NCBI GenBank assembly: GCA_963682175.1
Contig: OY821787.1
Coordinates: forward strand, 21,616,501 to 21,680,500
Source: Triglochin maritima
Lineage: Eukaryota; Streptophyta; Magnoliopsida; Alismatales; Juncaginaceae
Length of the DNA stretch: 64,000 nucleotides
Direction: 5' to 3'
Shown here: piece by piece, positions 23,525 through 34,839 of the stretch
Layout of the letters: each line of letters starts with the position of its first letter
How positions within the stretch are numbered: the first letter of the stretch is position 1
Program-made: the position numbers and the translations under genes
The notes under the pieces: model-generated
The model's database searches: none
Told to the model about the DNA's origin: nothing
What the model saw: the letters and a program-made list of their open reading frames with translations, nothing else

Positions 23525-24345
23525 AGAATGTGTTCGTAGATGAGAAGATTCGGAGACATTAAGATGAGAAAAGAATGACTCAGAGGAGAAGAGATGAAGT
23601 CCTTAATCTAGCGTGGAATAAGGAAGGTTAGAAATCTAACTAAGCAATCAAGGCCAAAAGAAGCCTAAAGTCCACTTTTGGTCCTTAGTAATAGACGACG
23701 TCTAACTTCGAGGTCCCACCGAGGACAACTAGTCTGTAGGATATCAAGAACCCGGAGGTCCCTAATATCTCAGAGAGACTAGATGGGCAACGACGTTCAG
23801 GCCGAAACAGTCTTAAACATCGAGGACCACTAATCTATAGGAAATCAAGAACCCGGAGGTTCCTAAAATCTCAGGGAGACTAGATGGGCAACGACATTCA
23901 GGCCATAACGGTCTTAAACGGTTTCCTCTCCTTAATGCGTCCGAAAATCCTAGGGGCCAACGTCTAATTGATTTTGTTAAGGCTCTTTTATTAAGTGGTT
24001 TCTGGGCCAAGGAAAGGGTGATGAAATCCCCCACCTCATCTCCTACAGGTGACTGCCCCCTAAGTGTTTTTCATACCTTAATCTAACACACAACACACCA
24101 AACAAACACTCACCTCACTCTTGTTCCAATGCAAGTCCTACTAACTAATGCATGCTTTCTAATGAATGATGAGTGAAAGATAGTACGTACCTTATGCCAG
24201 CAATCTACGACAGAAATCGTAAATAATAGAAAAATATAATGCATGCAAATCCTATATGATGAATGACTAAGCAAATATTGTCTAATCTTTTGCTTTGGGT
24301 TATTAAAGGCCAAGTTGTTTAAGGGGGCAATGAGTTATTATCATA
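23525..24345 (-). repeat. Captured Athila-like leader fragment inside the CACTA
   Basis: Inverted match to the N1 leader (about 8500-9230), including the words around gggccaaggaaagggtgatg, acttcgaggtc and aatcttttgctttggg. A ~98-bp segment is tandemly doubled (about 23722-23818 and 23819-23916, around ggaggtccctaatatctcag / ggaggttcctaaaatctcag). No LTR or TSD was seen, so it is a captured fragment, not an insertion. Confidence 0.75.
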
Positions 24346-25020
24346 ATATAAAAAATTCAAAAAATTAAGGCAATAAACATTTAAAATATTAAAAGCAAGT
24401 ATTAAAAATAATTATTTGGATTGACACAAAAACATTTTAAACACAAACTATAATTACCTTAATCTAAAAACCAACCACCAATTCAGTACATAAACTATTG
24501 GAACTTGTATTTTGACGAAATGAACTTAAAATATCTGTAAATACTTTACCTTATTTCAAAAACTCTAGTTTAGTTCAAAAATCAAAAACTCCAATAAGAT
24601 GTCTTAATAGTTTTAAATACATTTTTGTTCGATAGTTTATAACTCCATAGTTTAAGATCTATAAAAAAGTGATTTGATACCAAAATGATGTGTTTTATGT
24701 AAGTAGAAATAACAAAGTGAATTTTGACATAGCAGATGCTTGAAGTTTCAATTCTTTGTAGTTCAGAGTAGACTAACTGTGGAAACTTTGCCTTCGAGCT
24801 TTAAAATTACTGTCCGCTACAAAGCAAGAAATCAATCAAATATTCAAATGATTTATGTGGAATGGTCATAGTTGAGAGTTAGTTTGTTTTGGATAAATTT
24901 TTGCTATTAGACGAAAAAGATGCTGCAGAACACAGTACACCGAGAGAGCTTATAAACTTGTCTTTTACGCAAAAATCCTTAATAAGTTTTGTTACACAAC
25001 CGAGTTGTTAAAATATACTA
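24346..25020. other. CACTA AT-rich interior, no recognised feature
   Basis: About 670 bp of AT-rich DNA, with no ORF above 60 codons and no similarity to the other elements in this window that I can see. It probably includes introns or upstream sequence of the minus-strand gene. Confidence 0.4.
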
Positions 25021-25440
25021 GTTGAGAGTTATTATCGACGGTGGTTACACACGAACTAGAGGAGGGGAAAGATGTGATGCCGGAAGAGCTCTTTGTGCTT
25101 CGGTGACACGAGATGGTGCGGTGATGGCTGTAAACGACACGAGATGAAGGCTAACTTAGAAAGAATATGTGGAGAAAGACGGAGGACAAAGGAAGACGAA
25201 CTTAAACAACAAAAACGAACTTAAAACTTACATGTGGAGAAAGATGGAGGAAGACGGAGGAAGAAGGAGAAGAGGACCGGAGAAGTGGAGGAGAGCTTGG
25301 GAGCTCGCTGCGGTGCCGGAGACCGGGCAGATCGGTGGGAGATCGGTCGCGGAGGAGAGTTCGGTCGCGGGACGGCTAGGGTTTTGGTGGGTTTCGTCTG
25401 AAATGAATGAAAGAAAACGCGTCTGTCTGATTTCTTTAAC
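25021..25440 (-). promoter_or_regulatory. CACTA GC-rich segment, likely promoter or 5' exon of its gene
   Basis: A purine-rich, comparatively GC-rich 400-bp block just inside the right subterminal repeats, at the 5' side of the minus-strand gene. A plus-strand ORF of 149 codons crosses it but runs into the repeats and looks accidental. The promoter role is inferred from position only. Confidence 0.35.
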
Positions 25441-25745
25441 ACCTATAGACGTCAGATGTTATATAACGCCGACGTCTATAACTCGACGTCTATGTGGATG
25501 GAGTATAGACGTCGGACATACATTACATTCGACGTCTATATGGAGACGTCAGATTCATAAGGTACACAAACAGCCGACGTCTATAGGTCGACGTATATAC
25601 CCTATAGACGTCGGCTAACCGTGTTATTCCAAAACCCGACGTCTATAGTACTACATAGACGTCGGTCTCAATTAAGACCGACGTCCATTCTGTCCCCTCC
25701 CCACTAGACGTCGGTGGTTATAAAGGTCGACGTCTATTGTGCGAC
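25441..25745. repeat. CACTA right subterminal repeats
   Basis: More than ten direct and inverted copies of TATAGACGTCGG-like motifs, matching the left array (20156-20512). They extend to within about 25 bp of the terminus. Confidence 0.85.
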
Positions 25746-25755
25746 GAGTAAAGCC

Positions 25756-25770
25756 TATTCTGCACTAGTG
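25756..25770 (-). repeat. CACTA right terminal inverted repeat
   Basis: The minus strand reads CACTAGTGCAGAATA. It is followed by TSD GCA at 25771-25773. Confidence 0.85.
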
Positions 25771-27065
25771 GCACCACCACCTTTAGCTCGACATGATAGA
25801 CCGATGACCTTGTGGGACCGGACCAATCCTGTTCGGGCCACGCAACCGTCTTGCATAGTTGTCCCCCCTGCTCGCGGGAACAACTATGTGCTGAAACCTC
25901 AATATGTGAGCATGCTTCCAACCTTTACTGCCAAAAAGGAGGATCCGTATATCTTTATACGCGGATTCAAGGAAGTATGCTCCATGTTCAAGCTTCAACA
26001 ACTTGACGAGGATTCAGTCCGGTTGAGGATGATTTCTTTCGCATTCAAGGATAATGCGAAGAAATGGATGTATAGCCTCCCGGCGAGCTCGATTCGGTCA
26101 TGGGATGACTTTGTGACCGTCTTTCTGAAGAGATTTTTCCCTCAAAGGAAAACTCAACAGATACGGCACCAGATACATCAAATGTATCAGACCGAGACCG
26201 AATCGTTTCATGGTTTCTTTGAGAGGTTCAAGGACCTTCTTCAGTACTGCCCTCATCATGGACTTGAGCTATGGCAGTTGTGCCAAATTGTTTATGAGGG
26301 CATCAACTACAACACCCGCACATTGTTGGAGTCGATGTGTCAGGGTGACTTCCAAATGAAACCCATCGAGGAGGCATGGGACACTTTCTTGGCTATGGCT
26401 GAGCGTACCTTCGAGTGGGACACCATGAGAGAGCCACCAGCCGCCAGGTCTTCTGGTCGAGCTGGATCATATCACGTTGAGTCAACTATCGCGTCTGAGG
26501 TGAAAATGGCTACTCTCATGCGTAGGATTCAGAGTTTAGAGTTGGATCAAGCTCCTGTAGCTCAGGTCGCTACTCCCGGGTGTAGTAGGTATGGACTGTC
26601 GGGACATGATGACTTGGAATGCGCTTACGCTCCAAGGGATACTGAGCAAGTAAATGCAATGTATCAACCAAGGCCCCGTAACGACCCGTACAGTCACTCC
26701 TACAACCCGGGATGGCGTAACCATCCTAACTTCTCTTGGGGGTCTAGTGGAGGCCACGGTCAGAGCTCGCATGCTCAACCTCAACCTTATCAACCTCCAC
26801 GCCCATCGGCGACCTACCAACCCCACATCAAAGGTCTCAGCACCATAATTACCAACCTAGTCAGGCCTCTTCGTCGGGTTATTCTAACTAGACTCCACCA
26901 CCCCAACGGGTTGACTCTAAGGACTCTACCCTTGAACAAACCCTTCAAACGTTCATGCAGAGCACTCAATCCATGTTTGCGGCCAGCAATAATTCGGTCA
27001 AAGCATTGGAAATGCAAGTTAGCCAGTTGGCTCATCGATTCCATGAACGCGAGAAGGGTTAGTTA
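25771..27065 (+). pseudogene. gag: A2 gag, main segment
   Basis: Continues 19880-20137. Open to about 26820: Gag core with YVSMLPTFTAKKEDPYIFIR, KKWMYSLPASSIRSWDD, FPQRKTQQIRHQIHQMYQ, and a CPHHGLELWQLCQIVYEG motif. Then comes a degenerate zinc knuckle (C-x2-YGLSGHDDLEC; one Cys position is Tyr) and a Pro/Gln/Tyr-rich linker. A one-base loss near 26820 shifts the frame relative to A1 (run of C). A TAG at about 27061 ends the original frame where A1 has a Tyr codon. Compared with the N class, the Gag core is clearly homologous but only moderately similar. Confidence 0.88.
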
Positions 27066-30000
27066 CCGAGTCAACTTGTGGTAAATCCCAAGGGTCAGCC
27101 TGCTCATGCTAGGCCGAATGTACACAATGTTGAAAGTGACCTTTCCCAACATGCCAATGTTGTCCATACCTTGATATCGGGAAGGGTTGTTGACAACAAT
27201 GTGGAAATGGCTGAAGCCAACCCTGTTGGCGAGACTTCCGAGGAGAGTCTTGAGCCTGTCAAGGAACCTAATTCTGAGATTCCTCCTCGTGATTCTTAAG
27301 TCCCCAAGGCACCATTCCCTCATTGGTTGACTAAAAAACGTGATGAGCATTGGGACAAGATCGTTGAGGTACTTAGGCAAGTAAAGGTGAACATCCCGTT
27401 GTTGGACGTTGTTCAACAAATGCCACCGTATGCCAAGTTCCTCAAGGACCTTTGCACCACCAAGAGAAAAACAAATGTGCCCAAAAGGCCTTTTTGGTTG
27501 CCAATGTGAGCTCAATATTGACACAACCCATGCAAGTCAAATACAAGAACCAAGGGTGTCCAACTGCCTCTTGCATGATTGGGAATGTGACAATCTCTCA
27601 AGCTTTATTGGATTTGGGGGCATCTGTGAACCTCCTGCCTTACTCAGTCTATGTCAACCTTGGAATAGGCGATCTTAAACCAACGAGGACAACCCTCCAG
27701 TTGGCTGACAGATCCGTTAAAATTCCACGAGGGAGTGTGGAGGATGTCCTTATCAAAGTGGGTGAGTTCGTATTTCCAGTTGATTTCATCATCTTGGATA
27801 CTGAACCCGTGTCCAACCCACAAGGACAAATTCCAGTGATCCTTGGGAGGCCATTTCTTGCGACATCTAATGCTTTGATCAATTGTCGCAATGGCTTGAT
27901 GAGGTTGTCTTTTGGAAACCTCACGACGGATTTCAACATCTTTACTCTTGGTAAGCAACCCGGGGTCTTCGACGACACTGTCGGAGCCAATTTCATCCAG
28001 GACACGGATGAGCCCGAGTCATTAGGCATTTTCGACTCACATCGACATATTATTGAGGTGCCTAATGATCAGGTTGTGAGTGAAGAGGATCTTGAGGAAT
28101 CCGCTAGCGTATCTCTGGACGAGGAGGCACATCAGGGTGCTTGCTCCTCTTACCCCGTGGCCCTTGAGCCACTTGAAAGTAACTCTGAATCCGACAAAGA
28201 CCCACCTCTGGTCGAGCTTAAACAGCTCCCCGATAACCTAAAGTACATCTTTTTAGGGGATAATGAGACCTTGCCACTCATTATTGTTTCTGATCTTGAA
28301 AAAGATCAAGAGGTTGCCCTCAAAAGAGTACTCTTTGAAAACAAAGAGGCGATCGGGTGGTCCTTGAAGGATATCAAGGGAATTAGCCCTGGTATTGTTC
28401 AGCATCGGATCCACATGGAAGAGGATTCTAGGCCCCGTAGGGACCCACAACGAAGATTGAATCCTGTGCTGAAAGAAGTCGTCCGAAAGGAGGTTCTTAA
28501 GTGCTTGGATCATGGAATAATCTATCATATCTCTGATAGTTCGTGGGTGAGTCCTATCCATGTGGTTTCCAAGAAGTCAGGCATGACAGTTGTGGAGAAT
28601 GAGCATAATGAGCTTATCCCGACACGCCTGCAAACTGGCTGGCGAGTTTGCGTTGATTATCGCAAGCTCAATGCGACAACACAAAAATATCATTTCCCGT
28701 TGCCATTCATTGATCAGATGTTGGAAAGGTTGGCTGGACATGAGTGTTATTGTTTTCTTGATGGATACTCCGGTTACAACCAAATTCCCATCACCCCCGA
28801 GGATCAAGAGAAAATCACATTTACTTGTCCCTTTGGCACGTTTGCCTACCGTCGCATGCCCTTTGGGTTATGTAATGCGCCGATAACGTTTCAAAGGTGT
28901 ATGATTAGGATCTTCTCCGATATGGTTGAGCATTTCCTTGAGATCTTCATGGACAACTTTTCCATATTTGGCACTTCCTTTGATGAGTGCCTTCACCACT
29001 TGAGCCTTGTCCTCAAGCGATGCCGTGAGAAAAACCTCGCCCTCAATTGGGAGAAATGTCACTTCATGGTGAAGCGAGGGATTGTACTTGGACATGTGGT
29101 CTCAAGTAGGGGAATTGAGGTCGATCCCGCCAAAGTGGGTATCATTGCAAATCTCCCACCACCACGTAATGTGAAGGATATCCGCGCCTTTTGGGGCCAT
29201 GCTGGAATCTATCGGCGGTTCATTCTAGATTTTAGCAAAATTGCTCGACCTCTCACCGCCTTGTTGGCTAAGGATGCCATTTTTGAGTTCACACCGGATT
29301 GCCACCATGCGTTTTTGACCTTGAAGAAAGAGTGGACTTCAGCTCCCATTATTAAGGCACCGGTGTGGACTGAACCCTTTGAGTAAATGTGTGATGCATC
29401 TGACTTCGCTGTGGGAGCAGTGCTTGGGCAACGATTGGACAAAATGCCTCATGTGATCTACTATGCCAGTAGAACACTCAATGGTGCCCAATTGAACTAC
29501 ACTGTGACCGAGAAGGAATTCTTAGCGATCATATTTGCTCTGGAGAAATTCCGGTCGTACTTGATTGGCTCCCACGTGATTATCTATTCTGATCACACAA
29601 CCATCAAGCACCTCATGGCGAAGAAAGATGCAAAATCCCGACTCTTGAGATGGATCTTGTTGTTACAAGAATTCGATCTCGAGATTCGGGACCAAAAAGG
29701 GTGTGAAAATGTTGTAGCTGACCACTTGTCTCGTCTAGAGACGACCAACCCACAGGACCAAATCATTGATGACAAATTTCTTGACGAGCAGTTGTTCACG
29801 ATCAAAGATAACCCTTGGTTTGCCAACATCGTGAACTACCTCGTGACCGAGCAACTTCCTGTGGGTTGGTCAAAATCTTACCAAACCAAATTTAGATCTT
29901 ATGTCAGATTCTTCCACTGGGACGACCCCTACCTATTCAAATATTGCTCTGACCAAATTTTCAGGCGGTGCGTCCCAGATACCGAGTTCCAAAGTGTGCT

Positions 30001-31126
30001 CCACTTCTGTCATTCCAAGGCATGTGGAGGACACTTTGGAGCAAAGAAAACTGTTGCCAAGGTGCTCCAATCTGGATTCTACTGGCCTTCTCTTTTCAAG
30101 GATGCTTACGATTTTTGTAAGCAATGTGATAGGTGCCAGCGCCTTGGCAGGATTGGTCGACGTGACATGATGCCTTTGCAAAATGTCCTTGTTGTTGACA
30201 TCTTCGATGTGTGGGGCATCGATTTCATGGGTCCCTTCCTGAACTCGTTCGGGAATGCTTACATTCTGGTGGCCGTTGACTATGTGTCTAAGTGGGTTGA
30301 GGCTATACCCACAAAGACCAATGACAACAAGGTGGTCACCAAATTCTTGAGGGACATTTTTGCGCGATTTAGTACTCCTCGTACCATAATCAGCGATAGG
30401 GGTACCCACTTCTCTAATCGCTCCTTTGAAGCGTTTATGAGGAAATATTCGATCACCCACAAGCTTGCGACACCATATCATCCGCAAACTAGTGGGCAGG
30501 TCAAAATCTCTAACCGTCAACTAAAGCAAATTCTTGAGAAGACGGTTAGTTCCTCGAGGAAGGATTGGTCAACCAAGTTGAATGACGCGTTGTGGGCCTT
30601 CCGCACCGTGTACAAGACCAATTTGGGTATGTCCCCATATCGGGTAGTGTACGGCATGGCTTGCCACCTACCCGTCGAGCTTGAGCATCGTGCTTTCTGG
30701 GCGATCAAGAACCTGAATATGGATCTTGATCAAGCAGGAGTACAATGTAAGCTCGACATTGTGGAATTAGAAGAGCTACCCAATGATGCGTACGAGAATG
30801 CAAAAATTCATTAGTCCCGAGCCAAGATGTTTCACGATCGCATGATTATGTGGAAGGTGTTTACAGCCGGGCAGAAGGTGTTGCTCTACAATTCCCGGCT
30901 TCATCTGTTTGCGGGTAAGCTCCGCAGTCGCTGGTCTGACCCGTTTATTGTCCAAACCGTCTATCCTCATGGAGTGGTTGATATCTTGAACCCAGGGAAT
31001 GGGGACGTGTTCAAAGTTAATGGACAACGCCTCAAACCCTACTTGGAGGGGGCACCAGCCGAAGTCGAGGAGATCATGTTCCTTCATGAACCTCTCTCGC
31101 ACTCAACCATTCATGCTCCTGCATGA
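27066..31126 (+). pseudogene. pol: A2 pol: protease, RT, RNase H, integrase (four lesions)
   Basis: Athila-like pol. Protease with LLDLGASVNLLPYSVYVN (about 27604) and ILGRPFLATSNALINCRNG. RT from ~28450 with WVSPIHVVSKK, WRVCVDYRKLN, FPLPFIDQMLERLAG, and the active-site box FMDN (28946-28957), where the second Asp of the usual xMDD is Asn. RNase H from 29387 ([26 protein letters not shown]). Integrase zinc motif (H...H...CKQCDRCQ), then core D (30221), D (30395), with Lys (AAA, 30503-30505) at the position of the third catalytic residue, 35 residues after the second Asp. Lesions: TAA at ~27297, a frameshift at ~27480, TAA at 29384-29386, TAG at 30812-30814. The C-terminal segment ends at 31126. 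No chromodomain. Confidence 0.92.
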
Positions 31127-32456
31127 GTGGTTGTGCTTTCAGGTTTGTTAAAAAAAACTCCTTTAGTGAGCATCGTTTGTTGTGGGCCCCAACCCTTGAG
31201 TATTTGGGCCCCAATTCTTTCACGTATTTGTATCCCTTCCTCAGCATCTCACAGGTTTTGAGGGAATTTGGGTTGTGTCCATCAACATAGCCCTAAACTT
31301 CCCTGTGTACTTCACGTTGGTGAGATCTATTCTTTTTCATGCATAAATCCATGTAGTATCTTGCTCGCATTCATTGAGGACAATGCATGAACTAGGTGTG
31401 TGGGGGGGGGGTGTTTTACGTGTGTACAAAGTCGAGTCTTTTCTTTTGATTTTGTTTTCTTTTGTTTGCATTGTTAGGGTCATGTTAGTGTGCTGCATTT
31501 AATATCGATATATCTGCTTGCCATGATCCTTGGGTGACTTGTCTTCTTTTGCTTGCCTATTGCTTAAAAAAATTCACATTTCTTTCAAAATCTTCATGTG
31601 TTTGCGAAAGAAAATGTTTTGTGGGTTTTGCGTGTGTTTAGCATGTGCAAAACCGTTGAGAGGCAAAGTAAAAAGAAAGCTCCCAAAATTGTCTTGAATT
31701 TGATGCATTAGGATATCTAGTACAGTGGCTTTAGGATTTATCAAGTCGTTAGGATGCACCCCAGTTTTCCTTTGGGGGTGAGTAATCATAGGGTTTCATT
31801 GCTCAAACATTCAAAGAAGTCCACCCTGAACTTAGTGAGTCAATAATTCGTGTTTGTTAATTTAGGAAGTTTGTTGTAGTCAAGGACCCTTTAAATCTTG
31901 TTGTGAGACATTAAGTGTAGGGGTTTTGGTTCATGTGTAGATAAGAAATAAGTGAGTAGGTGTTCTCTCTTCTCGCACGGCTCCTATCACTCGGGAAAGT
32001 AGGTCTGTGGGGACTTTGTGTCTGGTGCTTTCGAGTCATATGACTTGGGATGCGCCGACCGAACTCCCGTTACACGGGTGGTAGGGATTGCCTTATGTGG
32101 AGATTTGGGGAAAGGTGAACGTGATAGTGTAAGTACTCATGGGCAACGATGCACGAAACCTGACCCTGGGGGAATGAAGCTCAAACTAATAAAAAGAAAA
32201 AAAAAGAAAAAAGAAACAAAAAGAAAAAAAAATGGTAATGCAAATAAGAACCTTAATGGACTTTACACTTTGTATCATTTGAGGATGTTGAGGTTGTCCA
32301 TGTCTTTCACTTAATTCCTTATTTAACTTGGGTGGTTCATTAGGCTAGGTGTGGACTGATTACCTATATAGAGTCGGCCCGTAGGATTACCGCGTCCAAT
32401 TTCTTGTATTTCGTTTGCTTTTCTCTTTTTTGGTTTTGCTCAGGACTAGCAAAAAC
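31127..32456 (+). other. A2 3' untranslated region
   Basis: 1.3 kb from the pol stop to the polypurine tract; no env-like or other ORF. It holds the conserved block 31961-32134 and a G8 run at about 31404. Homologous to the 3' UTRs of the N class. Confidence 0.85.
31961..32134 (+). other. Conserved 3' UTR block, A2 copy
   Basis: Contains the hairpin CCCGTTACACGGG and flanks nearly identical by eye to the blocks in N1, N2, A1 and N4. Confidence 0.7.
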
Positions 32457-32473
32457 TTAGGTGTGGGGGTATT
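32457..32473 (+). other. A2 polypurine tract
   Basis: TTAGGTGTGGGGGTATT immediately before the 3' LTR. Confidence 0.85.
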
Positions 32474-33850
32474 TGATTGACATCATTTCATGCTTATATG
32501 TGTACCTTATATCCATTATCTTACACCTAAGCAATGCTATGTGACGAGTTTTATGTTTGAATTTCAGAAATAAAGAGGTTTGAAGAGAAGAGCCATGAAA
32601 GGACCCAAAAGCAGGAAAAAGGACTTAATTGTGAGACCTGGGGACCAAGATGCAAGGGAGAAGGACCTGAACGTAAGACAGAAGGACCTAAGAGCAAAAC
32701 AGGAAACTCCCACCATCATGGGGAGTATTTTGTCAATTCTATTCGGGTCGGAGCTCCACTAAACAAAGTAGATGCATCCAAGACCAAGAAACACTCCAAG
32801 CAAAGCCCACAACCAAAACCAATCGGATCTAAAGTTTATAGGCCGCCAATTGGCGGTCTGGATCAGCCCAAATCTGCTAAGCTTTCTCCTGGACTTGTAT
32901 TAATGTGTGTTTAGGCTATTTTTGGTATTGGTTTAGTCCCACATCGGGGGATTGTCCCGGATTAGCTTTTTCCATGCTTGTAAATAGAACTCTTCACCTT
33001 CCATTGTATCTATCTCTCTCTTTGGTGGCCTTCTTTCCTACTAAAAGTGAAGCCTTGAAGCAAAACTCTGGTGGAGGAAGGGCTGCTTCTAATTTGAGTG
33101 AGTTAATAATAGATGTTTTCATTAGCTTGTTAATTCTTGCTTAGTTAATGTCCTTTAATGTGTTTACTTTGGTGCTTGTTTTGTTTTATGCTTCTTTAAT
33201 ATTTCTTGCTTGATTAGTATAGTTTCATTTTATTAGAGTAGTTAGTTTAAATATGTGTGAGTAGTTCCATCCCCTTTGGGGGTGGAGTAGATGTGTGTAC
33301 ATGTTATGTAGATGGTTTGAATGCTTAATATGAATGTTTTGTGTTGATATTAGTATGCTTGTTTGAATTATTAAGAACCTTACTTGATGGTTTCTGCCAT
33401 AGCTTAGGTACATTCCATGCTTGTCTAAGTGTCTTAATAACAACCTTGCATTGCTCATATTATTCACATAAGTTAGTGTTGTAAATGATAGGTTTTGCCA
33501 TTAGGTACCTCTTATGCATTAACAAACACTAACTAACTTGAGCTTATAGTATGCATTCAACACCACACTTATTTCATGTGCACACACACACACTCCACCC
33601 CTTAGGGGTTTCCATTCCTGTCTTTTTATCTTCTTCATTAGTTGTTTAGCTTAGTTGTTTAGTTATTTCATTTCAGCTTCCTTGTTTACTAGTTTAGATT
33701 AGTGTAGTGTAGTGTAATACATCTTTCTCTCCTTCTTTTACCTCTCGCTTTCGAACAAAAAATTGTCGACACACCTCCCAGTGGACGACCCGTATTTGCC
33801 ACCGCTTCAACACGGCCGTGCACTTGCGGTTAATATAAAACGATCAATCA
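32474..33850 (+). repeat. A2 3' LTR (full length)
   Basis: TGATTGACATC...CGATCAATCA, 1,377 bp, followed by TSD GTTTT. GCGG palindrome at about 32842-32859; GTCCCACATCG at 32936-32946, but the TATA position reads TGTAAATAG. Arms of the CCCC...GGGGTGGAG pair are near 33269-33290 and 33592-33610. Confidence 0.93.
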
Positions 33851-34839
33851 GTTTTGGAGCTCAATCGAAACCATATGGTGCATTAAGGCCGCCTTGCGTG
33901 CCTCGGCGTCCGTTGTGGTATCGACAACAAATGTGGCACCCGATCTAGTCGAGTTTGCATTTGCGATCCTCTCACCTATGCTAGATGATGGTGATGGTTC
34001 TCTCACACTCTCCCACTGAATGATTTTCTATGCAAGGTCTTCAAGGAAAGCCCATGCCTCCCTTTCATGCTTTCCGAAGAACTCTCCTTGACACATGGAC
34101 TCAAGGATCATTCGGGATGGGATGTGAAGACCCCCGTTGACAATCTGACAAAGGTGCCACAACTCTATGCCATGGTGAGGGTATGAGGATAGTAGCTCCT
34201 TGAACCTCTCTAAGTATGCATGAAATGATGCGGTCTCTTGTTGATAAAACGAATTGATTTTGTTTATCAATTTTTGAGTCTGATGATTTGGAAAGTACTT
34301 CTTGAGGAATGTAGATTGAAATTCATCCCAAGTCCTAAAGGCATTCGCCTGGTTGCCGTACAACCACTTCTTGACATCATCCTTTAGTGCAAATGGGACA
34401 AACCTATGATGGATGGAGTCTGTGCTAAATTGTTGCAGCTTGAAATCATCCTCAAATTCCCTGAGAAAGATATAGGGTAACCCTTCCCAGTGAAGTGAGG
34501 GAGCATGGAGATAAACTGGGGCTTAACCTCAAAGTGGTTCCCATTCGCCTCTGGTAATACGATGCAAGAAGGTAGAGCAATGCGACTCGGATAACATCAA
34601 TCGCGGAGGGGAACAGGAGCCTGGGGGACCAATTGATAAGGTTGTGGACTCCCACATTTGAGATCAGAGGGTGGTGGAGGTCCAAAACCCGAGTCACCCT
34701 CGTGTGGTCGACGATTAGTCATCATCCCGGGACTGTGTAGGACACAGGACGGGGATGTGTTCGAAAGGTCAATAATTGAGGATAGATCAATGTTGGATCT
34801 CATCAAATGACCATCAGTGTCTTGTGACCACACTGGCAT
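33851..34839 (-). pseudogene. gag-pro: N2 Gag-PR-tail polyprotein, N-terminal part (broken)
   Basis: Minus-strand start at 34839 (MPVWSQDTDGHLMRSNI, the Met-x-x-Trp start), then a linker and the Gag core (KKWLYGNQ equivalent; FPNHQTQKLINKINSFYQQ; CPHHGIELW-like; SMCQGEFFGKHEREAWAFL). A ~12-bp loss near 34444 and frameshifts interrupt it. It is cut at 33851 by A2 and continues leftwards at 16825. Confidence 0.88.

Larger units (their letters stand above)
20138..25770 (-). mobile_element. CACTA (En/Spm-type) DNA transposon, internally deleted
   Basis: A 5.6-kb element with CACTACTACAGAAAA at its left end and ...TTCTGCACTAGTG at its right end (imperfect inverted termini), a 3-bp GCA TSD, and dense subterminal repeats at both ends. 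It holds one minus-strand gene with a transposase-associated domain, a plant Transposase_24-like segment and a Ulp1-type cysteine protease domain, but no Transposase_21/TNPD catalytic domain. It also contains a Gypsy leader fragment (23525-24345). It inserted into A2 gag, so it is younger than A2. Confidence 0.92.
16826..33850 (+). mobile_element. A2: Athila-like LTR retrotransposon with gag-pol, split by CACTA
   Basis: Outer ends are a TG-start LTR at 16826 and the ATCA end of the 3' LTR at 33850, flanked by TSD GTTTT (16821-16825 and 33851-33855) in the gag of N2. Without the CACTA insert it is about 11.4 kb. It encodes Gag, protease, RT, RNase H and integrase; no env-like frame follows pol. 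The 5' end is rearranged: the LTR is cut at about 18188, and 18189-18872 holds an inverted piece of N-class gag instead of the primer site. Six lesions in gag-pol make this copy defective. Confidence 0.92.

Noticed and set aside
25169..25618. Plus-strand ORF of 149 codons near the CACTA right end
   Set aside because: It runs into the subterminal repeats, is opposite to the element's gene, and has a low-complexity Arg/Glu/Gly composition.
31127..32456. Possible env-like gene after A2 pol, as reported for some Athila elements
   Set aside because: No ORF above about 100 codons, and the same region is non-coding in N1, N2, A1 and N4.
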